NCBI RefSeq assembly: GCF_900186985.1
Contig: NZ_LT906447.1
Span: 930,001-994,000 of the forward strand
Source: Staphylococcus piscifermentans
Lineage (GTDB): Bacteria; Bacillota; Bacilli; Staphylococcales; Staphylococcaceae
Direction of reading: 5' to 3'
DNA length: 64,000 nucleotides
This document shows, piece after piece, positions 49,372 to 58,854 of the stretch (positions are counted from its first letter, which is position 1; each line of letters starts with the position of its first letter). The position numbers and the translations under genes are program-made. Below the pieces are notes generated by a model that was not told the origin of the DNA, ran no database searches, and saw only the letters and a list, made by a program, of their open reading frames with translations.

Positions 49372-50625
49372 ATGTTTTTCACAACTTTAACAGAAGACGA
49401 ATTCGCACAATTTACTCAAGAAAATTTTTCACATTATACACAGTCTGCCAGACATTACCAATATAGAAATGTACACCAACAAGACGTACATTTAGTCGGA
49501 GTCAAAGATGATGACGGCAAAGTGATAGCAGCCTGTCTTTTATCTGAAGCCAGATGTTTAAGGTTTTTCAAGTATTTCTATACTCACAGAGGGCCTGTAA
49601 TGGATTACAGCAATCTGAGATTAGTAAAATATTTCTTCGCATCTTTAACACGTTATTTAAAGAAACAACGATGTATTTATGTTCTAGTAGATCCTTATTT
49701 ACTTGCAAGTTTAAGAGAAACTGATGGAGAAATTATCGAAAGTTATGATAATCAACGCTTTATTAAAGAATTAGCTAAACTCGGTTATATCCATCAAGGC
49801 TATTCAATCGGTTATTCGCAAATGAGTCAAATACGTTGGTTATCCGTATTAGATTTGAAAGATAAGTCTGAAACACAATTGCTGAATGAAATGGACTACC
49901 AAACACGTCGTAATATTAAAAAGACTTACGAAATGGGTGTACAAGTCAGAACACTTTCTATTGACGAGACTCCAACTTTCTTTGAACTTTTCAGAATGGC
50001 TGAAGAAAAACACGGTTTCAAATTCCGCGAATTAGATTATTTTAAACAAATGCAAAAAACTTATGGTAATCGTGCCTTTTTAAAAATAGCCTATGTAGAT
50101 TTATATACTTATTTGAAAGCATTAAATGAAAAGCATACTGAATTAGTACTCGAGTTAAATAAATTAAATGCAAAATTACAAGAAAGTCCAAATTCTAAAA
50201 AGACTAAGAGTAAAATCAATCAATTAAAACAACAAGTCGATAGTAATACACGTAAAATTAATGAAACAAAAGAATTAATGCAATCAGAAGGGGATGTTTT
50301 AAATCTCGCTTCCGCATTATACTTGTACAATGAACATGAAGTTTATTACCTTTCAAGCGGATCTAATCCTAAATATAATCGTTTCATGGGTGCCTACAGA
50401 CTACAATGGGAAATGATTAAATTTGCTAAAAAGAAAAATATTGATCGTTATAATTTCTACGGTATCACTGGCGATTTTACAGATGATGCAGAAGACTTTG
50501 GCGTTCAGAAATTTAAAGAGGGCTTCAATGCACATGTAGAAGAGTATATCGGAGATTTTATTAAACCTATTCATCCGCTTCTATACAAACTATATCAATT
50601 CACTGAAAAATCAAGAAAGCACTAA
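49372..50625 (+). CDS. FemAB-family peptidoglycan peptidyltransferase
   Basis: tRNA-dependent aminoacyltransferase of the FemABX family, 417 residues, the class that builds the pentaglycine (or Ser-containing) cross-bridge. Two GNAT-like halves are present: VIAACLLSEA...HRGPVMDYSN (residues 45-85) and DRYNFYGITGDFTDDAEDFGVQKFKEGF (residues 360-387). They are separated by the antiparallel coiled-coil insertion of residues 240-305 (LKALNEKHTELVLELNKLNAK). It resembles FemA in its N-terminal part and FemB in its C-terminal part. The femAB operon is not here, so this is an extra paralogue, perhaps FmhA/FmhC-like or a lysostaphin-immunity (Epr/Lif) type. AAAGGAG precedes the ATG. Confidence 0.88.
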   Translation: MFFTTLTEDEFAQFTQENFSHYTQSARHYQYRNVHQQDVHLVGVKDDDGKVIAACLLSEARCLRFFKYFYTHRGPVMDYSNLRLVKYFFASLTRYLKKQRCIYVLVDPYLLASLRETDGEIIESYDNQRFIKELAKLGYIHQGYSIGYSQMSQIRWLSVLDLKDKSETQLLNEMDYQTRRNIKKTYEMGVQVRTLSIDETPTFFELFRMAEEKHGFKFRELDYFKQMQKTYGNRAFLKIAYVDLYTYLKALNEKHTELVLELNKLNAKLQESPNSKKTKSKINQLKQQVDSNTRKINETKELMQSEGDVLNLASALYLYNEHEVYYLSSGSNPKYNRFMGAYRLQWEMIKFAKKKNIDRYNFYGITGDFTDDAEDFGVQKFKEGFNAHVEEYIGDFIKPIHPLLYKLYQFTEKSRKH

Positions 50626-50663
50626 AATAAATGTAAGATATATGAGGAGCACCACAAAATAGG

Positions 50664-50693
50664 AGGTAGAACATACAAGAATGTTCTATCTTC
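50664..50693 (+). terminator. Hairpin after the FemAB-family gene
   Basis: AGGTAGAACAT / ATGTTCTATCTT with one G-T pair and a 6-base loop, then T-rich sequence. Confidence 0.65.
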
Positions 50694-50746
50694 TTTGTGT
50701 TTGGAGTGGTGAATTATTAGAGTATAATTTAGCCGAGCTGAATGGA

Positions 50747-50897
50747 ATATATCGGCCAAGATGGCGGTGAACGTGTCCAATAAACGGATATATTGGCCAA
50801 GATGGCGGTGAACGTGTCCAATAAATAGATATATTGGCCAAGATTCGATGCAACATGTCCAATAAATCTAAAATACTGCCCAAAATATTCCCAACAC
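50747..50897. repeat. 41-bp tandem repeat array, locus 2
   Basis: Core ATATAT(C/T)GGCCAAGAT starts at 50747, 50788 and 50829, exactly 41 bases apart, with a degenerate fourth unit from about 50870. Units contain GGCGGTGAACGTGTCCAATAAA. Unit sequence, spacing and orientation match the array at 5688-5853. The remaining sequence 50898-51268 holds no clear gene. A weak 15-residue frame at 51168-51215 (MTFILSLPSLHSIQL) has AAAGGAG upstream. Confidence 0.88.
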
Positions 50898-51268
50898 CCA
50901 AAACAGTGAAGCAAGGACATAAGGTGTTTCTAAAATTTAACACAACTTTATTTCGTAAAACTCTTTAATTTAACTGAAAATATGATAAAATATTCTTAAA
51001 ACAAAATCAAAGAATAGCAATTGATGTAAAGTGCACTTTCTTATATTATAGTGTCATGAAACATACAAGTTAGCTCAAATAGAGAGAAAATTGCTGCTTA
51101 TATAGCGTTAATGATCTTCAATAAATAAATAGAACGATTGGGGTATCGCTAAAGGAGTGAGAGCAGAATGACATTCATTCTATCTCTCCCTTCATTACAT
51201 TCCATACAACTATAGCAAAGTCAGAAATAGTGTATCTTTAATAAGTTGTTATCCGAATGGAGGATTTC

Positions 51269-51787
51269 ATGAATTTATTAAAGCAATACTTTGATACCCC
51301 AAAGATGCCATTAGCCTTTTACTACACGCCTTATGTAGCCGTTCATGTAGTAATGTTTATTACTTTAGTGAACGATAATGCAAGCGCATTTAAATGGATC
51401 TGGACGATTTTAACATTCTTACTTGGCAGTTACACATATGCTTGGTTAAGTGATTACATGCTCTATACCAGTCAAAATGGTTTTGTACGTTATATATTTA
51501 TGAAGAGCATGATTTTCAGACGCGACTTCGGTAATGTCGTGAAAAATACACATACGGCAAATAAGCAAGATAGAGTTTTTAAAATAGAAGGTAACAGAGT
51601 AAGAGAAGATAATATGACTTATGTCAAAAGAACTTTTTTCTCTATAGCGATTAATGTCGTCGTTAAATTCTTCTTAGCTTTCTTACTTTATCCAATATTT
51701 ATTATTTCTATTTTCATTCACCCGATTATCATTAAGAAATATAAAGAACTTGCGTTACGTGAGGAACAAAACGGGATGCAACAATAA
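51269..51787 (+). CDS. Membrane protein of unknown function
   Basis: Protein of 172 residues with hydrophobic segments at about residues 16-36, 42-64 and a long one at 126-155, separated by a charged region (residues 85-120: RRDFGNVVKNTHTANKQDR). No family is recognised. The ATG at 51269 has TGGAGGA 5 bases upstream; an earlier ATG at 51257 overlaps that site. Monocistronic. Confidence 0.7.
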   Translation: MNLLKQYFDTPKMPLAFYYTPYVAVHVVMFITLVNDNASAFKWIWTILTFLLGSYTYAWLSDYMLYTSQNGFVRYIFMKSMIFRRDFGNVVKNTHTANKQDRVFKIEGNRVREDNMTYVKRTFFSIAINVVVKFFLAFLLYPIFIISIFIHPIIIKKYKELALREEQNGMQQ

Positions 51788-51818
51788 TATAAGTTGTTAA
51801 ATGAGATGACAACAAAAT

Positions 51819-51855
51819 GAAGAGGCTGGGACATAAAAAGTGTCTCAGCCTCTTC
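51819..51855. terminator. Terminator downstream of the membrane protein gene
   Basis: GAAGAGGCTGGGACA - loop - TGTCTCAGCCTCTTC, a 15-bp stem, between convergent genes. Confidence 0.85.
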
Positions 51856-51921
51856 GTGAATGGGTAGCAGCTTCTTGATTATTGCTCCCGTTCTTTCTTT
51901 TACTTAATATTAAATTAAACA

Positions 51922-52386
51922 TTATTCACTAAAAATTTTATCCCATTGATCTCTTTTATCTAAGAACTCTTGAGCAATTTCTTTCGCGCCTTCTAGTGAG
52001 TGACTTGCTGCCCAACCACATTGAACTTCGTTGCATGCCGGTACTTCGTCTGCTGCAAGAACATCATTTAAAGTAGCTTCGATAATATTCAACACATCTT
52101 CATAGTCATCATGGTTAATGAAAGAAACATAAAATCCAGTTTGGCAACCCATTGGACTTAAATCCACTACTTTATCTGTATGATTTCTGATATTTTCAGC
52201 CATTAAGTGTTCTAATGAATGCAAACCTGGCATTTTCATGTGTTCTTTATTTGGTTGTTTGAAGCGAATGTCATATTTCTTAATCACATCACCATTCGCT
52301 CCTTCAACTGTTCCGGCTAAACGTACAAACGGAGCAACAACTTTTGTGTGGTCTAAATTGAAACTTTCAACGTTCATTTTTGGCAT
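51922..52386 (-). CDS. luxS: S-ribosylhomocysteine lyase LuxS
   Basis: Iron/zinc enzyme of 154 residues that cleaves S-ribosylhomocysteine to homocysteine and the autoinducer-2 precursor DPD. Metal ligands are His56 and His60 (HSLEH, with catalytic Glu59) and Cys123 (VQCGW). Catalytic Cys81 lies in [10 protein letters not shown]. All key residues are kept and the length is normal. GAGGAGGA precedes the ATG. Monocistronic. Confidence 0.97.
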   Translation of the reverse strand: MPKMNVESFNLDHTKVVAPFVRLAGTVEGANGDVIKKYDIRFKQPNKEHMKMPGLHSLEHLMAENIRNHTDKVVDLSPMGCQTGFYVSFINHDDYEDVLNIIEATLNDVLAADEVPACNEVQCGWAASHSLEGAKEIAQEFLDKRDQWDKIFSE

Positions 52387-52670
52387 AACCTAAATCCTCC
52401 TCTAGTTTCTTTGAGTCAATTGTAACAAGCAAAGATGGGTTTTACAATTTGAAAGTCTTCATTTTAGGGTAAAAGTTGATAGGAATACTCGGGATAAGTT
52501 TATTAAATTTTCGAAAAAGTAATGACAAAGCGTTCAAAAACCATTAAAATGTTTAGTAATCGATTTTACTGATAAAGATATAGTCATGAGGATGAAAACG
52601 ATAAACGAGAGTTCCCAAAGCCTTTCGTCCATCATCAGATTATAACTTTTGAATAAAGGGAGCATGTGGA

Positions 52671-55055
52671 ATGTCAGTTGAAACACAAGTAGAACAATTT
52701 ATTAAAAATAAAGAGTCAGAATTTATTGAAATTAGTCATAGAATACATGAACGTCCAGAACTCGGAAACCAAGAAGTGTTTGCCTCTGGATTATTGATGC
52801 AAGAACTCACAAAATACGGATTTGAAATTGAGCAAGATATTGCAGGACACCAAACAGGATTTATCGCGGAATACCATAGCAATAAACCAGGTCCCACAAT
52901 CGGCTTCCTTGCTGAATACGACGCACTTCCTGGTCTCGGACACGCATGCGGCCATAATATCATTGGTACCACAAGCGTTCTGGCCGGTATTGCTTTAAAA
53001 GAAGTCATTGATGAGGTGGGCGGCAAAGTTGTCGTTCTCGGCTGTCCAGCAGAAGAAGGCGGAGAAAACGGCAGTGCGAAAGCAAGTTATGTTAAAGGTG
53101 GAGTCATTGATCAATTAGACGTAGCTTTAATGTTGCATCCAGGTAATGAAACTTATAAAACCATCCATACTTTAGCAGTGGATGTTTTAGATATTAAATT
53201 TTATGGACGCAGTGCGCATGCCTCTGAAAATGCAAATGAAGCGATTAATGCTTTAGATGCGATGATCAGCTTTTTTAATGGGATCGCACAACTCAGACAG
53301 CAAATTAAAAAAGGAGAGCGTGTCCATGGTGTGATTTTAAATGGAGGCGAGGCAGCCAACATTATTCCGGATTTCACACATGCGCGTTTCTATACACGTT
53401 CAAGAACACGCAAAGATTTAGATTTTTTAACGAAAAGAGTAGGTCAAATTGCACAAGGTGCAGCAATACAAACAGGTTGCGACTATGAATGCAAACCTAT
53501 ACAAAATGGCGTAAACGAGTTTATCTTAACACCGACTTTAGATGAGTTATTTGCCCATTATGCCAAACAATATGGCGAAGAAGTTAGTGAAGATGATTTC
53601 GGTTATGGTTCGACAGATACAGGTAATGTCAGCCATGTAGTGCCGACATTGCACGCTCATATTAAAATTGGACCAAGCAATTTAGTAGGTCACACTTATA
53701 AATTCAAAGAAGCGGCAGCAAGCGAACAAGGTGATAGTGCATTAATCAAAGGTGCTACTATTTTGACACGGATGGCTTTAGATTTAATTTCTAATAATGA
53801 GTTATTACGCGAAATTAAAGAACAGCATGTTCGTAAAGTCAAACAAGCTTCTTTAAGGGAATTCCGTAAACACTCTGAACAACCAAAAGTGACTTTAAGT
53901 GATTTATACGAAGACGATATTGTCTATACGTCAAGACCTTCTTATGTATCCAATCCTTGGTTAGAACCTGATGAACATCAGTCCAACTTCTTAACTGGCC
54001 GTGAATTGCTGATTGCAAATAAGATGCCGGTGATTGTGCACGAGGCCAGCGTGTCGAATAAATTGAAACAATTATTTGACGAAGTCGGCAAAGAAGTACC
54101 GAAGAATGTCTACAAATTCCATAACCAAGCAAGTTATGAACATTTGCTTCAATCTTTAACTAAAGAGGAAAATAAGAAAATTTATTTCCAATATGTGCAT
54201 AGTGAAGATTTAGTCAGCAAAGAAGATTACGCACTCAATAAAGATGTCTTTGTGGCTTTGAACAATAAAGCACGTATTCCAGAATGGACGAATGGCAAAT
54301 ACTTGCCGAAACGCCAAATTGTCGAAGTAGAAGAATTTGAAGCTGCCGTGCGAGATTGGGATTTTCCTTTTGTCTTGAAACCGGGTGATGATTTACCGAC
54401 TGCAGGTGGTTATGGTGTTATGATTTGCTACAACCAAGAAGATTTAGATCAAGCTATTCAACGTATTAATAAAGCAGTGGAAGAAACAGATACTATCATA
54501 ATTGAACAAAAAATCGAGGCAATCGCCAATTATTGCGTGCAATTTGCATATTCAGAGCAGCTCGGATTAAAATATCTCGGTACGACAGAACAGCTTACTA
54601 ATAAATATGGTTTCTATAACGGTAACCAAAGTGTACCTGTGGAAGAAGTACCACAAGCAGTCATTGAAGCAGGTCGTGAAATTATGGAAATCGGTGTGGA
54701 AAAAGGATTCTATGGCGTCGGTGGCTTTGATTTGCTCTATGACAAATATGGAGACGTTTATGCCATTGATTTGAATTTCCGTCAAAACGGATCGACAAGT
54801 ATGCTGCTGTTAGATGATGAGTTATCCGGTGCGAACCATAAATTCTACAGCTACTTTGCAAATGGCGACAATACTAAGTTTTTCAGAACGATTATGAAAT
54901 ATGTACGTCAAGGTAAAATCTACCCTTTATCCTACTACGATGGAGATTGGTATGGTAAAGATAAAGTGAATTCCCGCTTCGCTTGTATTTGGCATGGTAG
55001 TACTCGCGAGGAAGTAGAACAAAACGAACGTGCTTTCTTGAAAGAACTTGAATAA
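52671..55055 (+). CDS. Fusion of an M20 aminoacylase-type peptidase and an ATP-grasp ligase
   Basis: Protein of 794 residues in one open frame. Residues 1-385 are an M20D amidohydrolase: EYDALPGLGHACGHN with Glu82, Asp84, His91 and His95, the catalytic pair Glu128-Glu129 in CPAEEGGENGSAK, a dimerisation domain, and a metal-binding end HTYKFKEAAAS. Residues 410-794 are an ATP-grasp fold: Lys570 in FVLKPGDD, a flexible GGYGV loop, and Asp700, Asn702, Arg704 and Asn706 in AIDLNFRQN for Mg-ATP. One half should hydrolyse an amide, the other should form an amide or similar bond. The substrate is unknown. No frameshift or gap suggests an artefact. AAAGGGAG precedes the ATG. Confidence 0.82.
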   Translation: MSVETQVEQFIKNKESEFIEISHRIHERPELGNQEVFASGLLMQELTKYGFEIEQDIAGHQTGFIAEYHSNKPGPTIGFLAEYDALPGLGHACGHNIIGTTSVLAGIALKEVIDEVGGKVVVLGCPAEEGGENGSAKASYVKGGVIDQLDVALMLHPGNETYKTIHTLAVDVLDIKFYGRSAHASENANEAINALDAMISFFNGIAQLRQQIKKGERVHGVILNGGEAANIIPDFTHARFYTRSRTRKDLDFLTKRVGQIAQGAAIQTGCDYECKPIQNGVNEFILTPTLDELFAHYAKQYGEEVSEDDFGYGSTDTGNVSHVVPTLHAHIKIGPSNLVGHTYKFKEAAASEQGDSALIKGATILTRMALDLISNNELLREIKEQHVRKVKQASLREFRKHSEQPKVTLSDLYEDDIVYTSRPSYVSNPWLEPDEHQSNFLTGRELLIANKMPVIVHEASVSNKLKQLFDEVGKEVPKNVYKFHNQASYEHLLQSLTKEENKKIYFQYVHSEDLVSKEDYALNKDVFVALNNKARIPEWTNGKYLPKRQIVEVEEFEAAVRDWDFPFVLKPGDDLPTAGGYGVMICYNQEDLDQAIQRINKAVEETDTIIIEQKIEAIANYCVQFAYSEQLGLKYLGTTEQLTNKYGFYNGNQSVPVEEVPQAVIEAGREIMEIGVEKGFYGVGGFDLLYDKYGDVYAIDLNFRQNGSTSMLLLDDELSGANHKFYSYFANGDNTKFFRTIMKYVRQGKIYPLSYYDGDWYGKDKVNSRFACIWHGSTREEVEQNERAFLKELE

Positions 55056-55064
55056 ATAATATTT

Positions 55065-55099
55065 AGTGGAGTTGAGATAAAAGTATCTCAGCTCCACTT
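55065..55099 (+). terminator. Terminator after the M20/ATP-grasp gene
   Basis: AGTGGAGTTGAGATA / TATCTCAGCTCCACT with one mismatch, short loop and T-rich 3' end. Confidence 0.8.
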
Positions 55100-55187
55100 T
55101 CATGTATGTAGTAATATTCCATTGACTGATATACGATGTTATCATATATTTGAAATGATAAACGACATAAGAGAAAGTGGGTTTGTA

Positions 55188-55853
55188 ATGGATTATAAAC
55201 AAGAATCATTTTTTAAGGATTTACTTGTGAATGAAACTTATTATATTGCAGTCAAAGATAAGAAAATAGTAAGAAAAGAAGTAGATAACAAGTATTATCC
55301 ATGCTTTTGGACAGAGAAAGAAATAGCAGAAGCTTATTTCAAAGACAACCACCAGAGTTACGATAAAATCATTTCCAGAGATATTGATCGCTTCGTAACA
55401 TGTGAGATGGATGATTTGTTTGATAAAGGTGATGAAGTTTTAGTCAATGTCACTGACACAGTTCAAGGACATTTCATTGATATTTATGATTTCACAAAAG
55501 CACTCATGAGTGAGCTGGATCGCATTCGTACTGTAGAATTCTCACGTATCACAGCACGCACTGATGAAGTATTCGGTTTGACTGATAAAGGGAGTAAACA
55601 ATTTATTATCATTAGTGAAAATGGGGAAAGCAAACCTAACATGATGCCGGTATGGAGTGATTTTAAATCCGCTGAAAAAGTTCGTGATGAAGATTTCGAG
55701 GAATGTGAAGTTCAAGAAGTTGAAGGAGAAGTTTTCAGTGATTGGCTTGAAAAATTACGTGACAACGATGAAGGTGTAGGCATTAATCTCAAGCCTGGTG
55801 TAGTAGGAACAATCGTTTCTGCACAAACTTTAAAGAATGAATTATCGTATTAA
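55188..55853 (+). CDS. Protein with two DUF2750-like domains
   Basis: Cytoplasmic protein of 221 residues. It appears duplicated: residues 15-110 (YYIAVKDKKIV ... YPCFWTEKEIAEAYF ... DIYDFTKALM) and residues 120-221 (VFGLTDKGSKQF ... MMPVWSDFKSAEKV ... VFSDWLEKLR ... GVGINLKPG) share the same order of elements. This fits the DUF2750 family, of unknown function. The ATG at 55188 is preferred over one at 55122 because the earlier start has no ribosome-binding site. Confidence 0.65.
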   Translation: MDYKQESFFKDLLVNETYYIAVKDKKIVRKEVDNKYYPCFWTEKEIAEAYFKDNHQSYDKIISRDIDRFVTCEMDDLFDKGDEVLVNVTDTVQGHFIDIYDFTKALMSELDRIRTVEFSRITARTDEVFGLTDKGSKQFIIISENGESKPNMMPVWSDFKSAEKVRDEDFEECEVQEVEGEVFSDWLEKLRDNDEGVGINLKPGVVGTIVSAQTLKNELSY

Positions 55854-55862
55854 TAATAAAGA

Positions 55863-55904
55863 AGGGGGATTGGACATAATTTTGCCCAATCCTCCATTTT
55901 TTTG
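55863..55904 (+). terminator. Terminator after the DUF2750-like gene
   Basis: GGGGGATTGG-ACATAATTTTG-CCCAATCCTCC followed by a run of T residues. Confidence 0.8.
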
Positions 55905-55927
55905 AACTGGCAGTAGCTAGCCTTGCC

Positions 55928-55977
55928 GGGGCAGAACGACGAAATAATTTGAACTAATATTATTTCTGTTCTGCTCC
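55928..55977 (-). terminator. Terminator of coaW
   Basis: GGGGCAGAACG-ACGAAATAAT / ATTATTTC-TGTTCTGCTCC, a long imperfect stem ending at the coaW stop codon; same design as the hairpin at 29617-29658. Confidence 0.7.
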
Positions 55978-56784
55978 CTACTCAGCACCAAGATAAATAC
56001 TGCCTAATGCCCCTGAGAAAGCTCCGTGTTCAATATAAAAAGGTTTGAAACCTCGAAGTACGGTATAATCTTCGACAACTTTGCGAAGAAGCGGATTATT
56101 ATTAAAGGAAGAACCAATATAAACGACATTTTCTGTATTGAATTCTCTGGCCAGTGTAATAGCCATAGTAGTTACTACTTCGCCAACTACTCCCATAACT
56201 GAAGCAAGTTTGTCTGCTGCAGATAATTCTTTATCCAAATTATGCAAGACATGGCCGAAGTTGGCTGCAGTTAAATCGCCCGGAATAGGGGGCTCACTAT
56301 TTTTATAAATATGTTTTACTTTCAAATCGATAAATTCTCGATCTCCTTTTTGAGCGGTATCAGTAAGTTCTGTATAGTTTGAAAGGCCTGACAATAAATA
56401 GCCCAGCCCTTGAATCATACCACCACCGGCACCAATTCCGCCTACACGTTTTTGTGATTTACCATCTGAAAAGTGAAGTGATGTTCCTGTTCCGACATTC
56501 GCAAAAATATAATTGTCTAGATGATGGCCTTGTTCCTCTAAAAGTACTTCTAATCCTTTAGAAGATGCATCGAATTCTACAAATTCTTTGGCAGGAAAGT
56601 TTAATTGACTTTGAATTAATTTTGCCTTACCACCTGTTAAAGTAACGTTTTTACACGGTTGGCTATTCAACCATGCTATCACTTTATCTAGATTAGAAGA
56701 AAGTTCAGTGCGGAATGTACGTTCACCATCATTGATTTCTACAATTTTAATTAAAGTTCCGCCAGCATCGATACCGATTTTCAT
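55978..56784 (-). CDS. coaW: Type II pantothenate kinase CoaW
   Basis: Eukaryotic-like (type II) pantothenate kinase of 268 residues, the staphylococcal form of the first coenzyme A enzyme. The N-terminal phosphate loop is [26 protein letters not shown] and [14 protein letters not shown] are the other nucleotide and substrate loops of the ASKHA fold. The catalytic Glu lies in LSSNLDK-upstream FRTELSS or near AKEFVEF. Length matches S. aureus CoaW. The ATG at 56784 has GAGGTG 6 bases upstream; the in-frame GTG at 56793 is part of that site. Confidence 0.93.
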   Translation of the reverse strand: MKIGIDAGGTLIKIVEINDGERTFRTELSSNLDKVIAWLNSQPCKNVTLTGGKAKLIQSQLNFPAKEFVEFDASSKGLEVLLEEQGHHLDNYIFANVGTGTSLHFSDGKSQKRVGGIGAGGGMIQGLGYLLSGLSNYTELTDTAQKGDREFIDLKVKHIYKNSEPPIPGDLTAANFGHVLHNLDKELSAADKLASVMGVVGEVVTTMAITLAREFNTENVVYIGSSFNNNPLLRKVVEDYTVLRGFKPFYIEHGAFSGALGSIYLGAE

Positions 56785-56872
56785 AGATTTCACCTCGTAA
56801 ATATGTATAACTCATAATCATTAATAGTATAATCAAAAGGAAAAGAAAAAACAAAGTTAAGGAGGAGAAATA

Positions 56873-57238
56873 ATGCAATTAAGTCCTTATATTATCGTAA
56901 ATGATGTTAAAAAAGCTGCGGATTTTTATAACTCAATATTTGGCGGAAAAATAATTATACTCAATCAGCAAAAAGATAAAATTTTGCATGCTGAAGTTCA
57001 AATTAATGAAAGCACTGTTATACATCTGTCGAGTAGCTATGGAAAACCATTCAGTAATGATAACGTAAATTTAATTCTGACTTTTGATAATTTAGAAGAA
57101 GAGCAACGTGTGTATGATGCTTTAAGTGAAAATGGGAATCCGCATATGCCACTTGCTAAAACATTCTTCAATTCGATGCACGGTCAAGTTAAAGATCAAT
57201 TTGGTATTAACTGGCTGATGAACTGTTTCTTAAAATGA
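56873..57238 (+). CDS. VOC-superfamily (PhnB/glyoxalase-like) protein
   Basis: Protein of 121 residues with the VOC fold. It starts LSPYIIVNDVKKAADFYNSIFGG, has an HAEVQINESTVIHLS strand pair, and ends with TFFNSMHGQVKDQFGINWLMN, where GxxxDxFGxxW is typical of the PhnB branch. The usual metal-binding residues are partly replaced, so an enzymatic role is unsure. AAGGAGGAG precedes the ATG. Confidence 0.8.
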   Translation: MQLSPYIIVNDVKKAADFYNSIFGGKIIILNQQKDKILHAEVQINESTVIHLSSSYGKPFSNDNVNLILTFDNLEEEQRVYDALSENGNPHMPLAKTFFNSMHGQVKDQFGINWLMNCFLK

Positions 57239-57310
57239 AAATAGGGTACTTTCAACACAAACAGATTAACAAATGCCGAAGACTAAACGAAATGACTAGG
57301 GGATAATTAA

Positions 57311-58171
57311 ATGAAACACAGCAAACAATATGACGATATTACTATCAAGCCATACGAACAAAAGTATTATCATAATATTTTAGAGTTTGAGCTGTCAGAG
57401 CGACAACAAATTTATTCATCACTGCCTATCCAAGTATTAGAAGATGCATTGGGAGATGAAAATCGCATTGCTAATATTGCGATTAATAAAGATAAAGAAG
57501 TCGTCGGTTTCTTTGTACTGCATCAATTTTACCAACATGAGGGCTACGATACACCAGACCATGTCGTTTACATCCGGTCCTTATCGATTAATGAAAAGTT
57601 TCAAGGGAATGGATATGGCACTAAGATAATGATGAACCTTCCAGATTATGTGCAGTCACTCTATAGCGATTTCAATCATCTCTATTTAGTTGTAGATGCT
57701 GAAAACCAAGCCGCCTGGAATGTCTATGAACGTGCAGGCTTTATGCATGCAGCGACCAAAGAAGAGGGCCCGATTGGCAAAGAACGACTTTATTATTTAG
57801 ACTTAGACTCTAATTATGTTTCTTCTTTAAAGCTTACAGCGCCAAAAGAGCAGCCTGACAAAGAAATAGATACCGTAGATTTAATGCTCGATGGAAATAA
57901 AGTGGGCTTTATTGCATTGCAAGCTACTAATCAACGCATGCATATACGAGGAATTGAAGTTTACGAAACTCATCGCAATCAAGGTATTGCTGAAAGTGCG
58001 TTACGTCAACTCGCAACCTATGTCAGAAAAAATTATCCTACGATTAATGCATTAGATATCGTATTATTTGGGGAACATAATGAATTAAAGCCTTTATGCA
58101 AGAATAGTAATTTCGTGGAAACCTTGCAGACAGACGACTATGTGAAATACGAAAAATACATTGTCTATTAA
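57311..58171 (+). CDS. Tandem GNAT acetyltransferase
   Basis: Protein of 286 residues with two GNAT domains. The first (residues 10-165) contains VYIRSLSINEKFQGNGYGTKIM, with the acetyl-CoA loop QGNGYG, and VVDAENQAAWNVYERAGF. The second (residues 190-280) contains MHIRGIEVYETHRNQGIAESALRQLA, with a partial loop RNQGIA, and ends with the NSNFVETLQTDDY region. The second copy may have lost activity. The substrate is unknown. AGGGGATAA precedes the ATG. Confidence 0.82.
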   Translation: MKHSKQYDDITIKPYEQKYYHNILEFELSERQQIYSSLPIQVLEDALGDENRIANIAINKDKEVVGFFVLHQFYQHEGYDTPDHVVYIRSLSINEKFQGNGYGTKIMMNLPDYVQSLYSDFNHLYLVVDAENQAAWNVYERAGFMHAATKEEGPIGKERLYYLDLDSNYVSSLKLTAPKEQPDKEIDTVDLMLDGNKVGFIALQATNQRMHIRGIEVYETHRNQGIAESALRQLATYVRKNYPTINALDIVLFGEHNELKPLCKNSNFVETLQTDDYVKYEKYIVY

Positions 58172-58299
58172 GAGAAAGTAAGACAATGGCATTGCGAAAA
58201 GCGATATTGTCATTTATAATTTAATTTTGTTAACATGGATATTAAGAAAATTTGTGAATAACCTGATAAAGAAAGCCTTTGAAAGGAAGTTATAAAATA

Positions 58300-58854
58300 A
58301 TGAAAATCCAAGACTACACTAAAGAAATGGTAGACGAAAAATCATTTATCGATATGGCCCACACATTATTGGAAGAAAAAGGCACTACAATGAATTTGTA
58401 CGATATTATTGATGAGTTCAAATCTTTAGGCCACTACGAAGATAATGAACATTTAGAAAACCGTATCGTTCAATTCTATACTGACTTGAACACTGATGGC
58501 CGCTTCCTTAATGTCGGAGAAAATAACTGGGGATTGCGTGACTGGTACTCAGTAGACGATATTGAAGAAAAAATTGCCCCAACTATCCAAAAATTCGATA
58601 TTTTAGATGAAGATGATGAAGAAGATAAAAACCTTAAACTTCTTGGTGAAGATGAAGACGAAGAAGAAGAGGAACAAGCAGAACCTACAGATTCAGACGA
58701 AGATGAAGAAGATTTAGATGACCCTCAAGACGAGGAAGAAATTAATGATTCAGATATCGTTATTGAAGAAGATAAAGATGAAATGGATGAAGCTGAAGAG
58801 TTGTTTGAAGAAGAATCAGACTTCAATGACGATCCAGATGATGATAAAATTTAA
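58300..58854 (+). CDS. rpoE: RNA polymerase delta subunit RpoE
   Basis: Delta subunit of 184 residues found in Firmicute RNA polymerase, where it helps release and recycling. The N-terminal HARE/winged-helix domain (residues 1-95: [42 protein letters not shown]) is followed by a very acidic tail (residues 105-184, almost all Asp and Glu). The ATG at 58300 has AAAGGAAG upstream; an earlier ATG at 58279 is rejected. The pyrG promoter begins directly after the stop codon. Confidence 0.96.
   Translation: MKIQDYTKEMVDEKSFIDMAHTLLEEKGTTMNLYDIIDEFKSLGHYEDNEHLENRIVQFYTDLNTDGRFLNVGENNWGLRDWYSVDDIEEKIAPTIQKFDILDEDDEEDKNLKLLGEDEDEEEEEQAEPTDSDEDEEDLDDPQDEEEINDSDIVIEEDKDEMDEAEELFEEESDFNDDPDDDKI

Noticed and set aside
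51168..51215. 15-residue peptide MTFILSLPSLHSIQL with AAAGGAG upstream
   Set aside because: Too short and overlaps an inverted sequence; kept only as a note under the repeat region.
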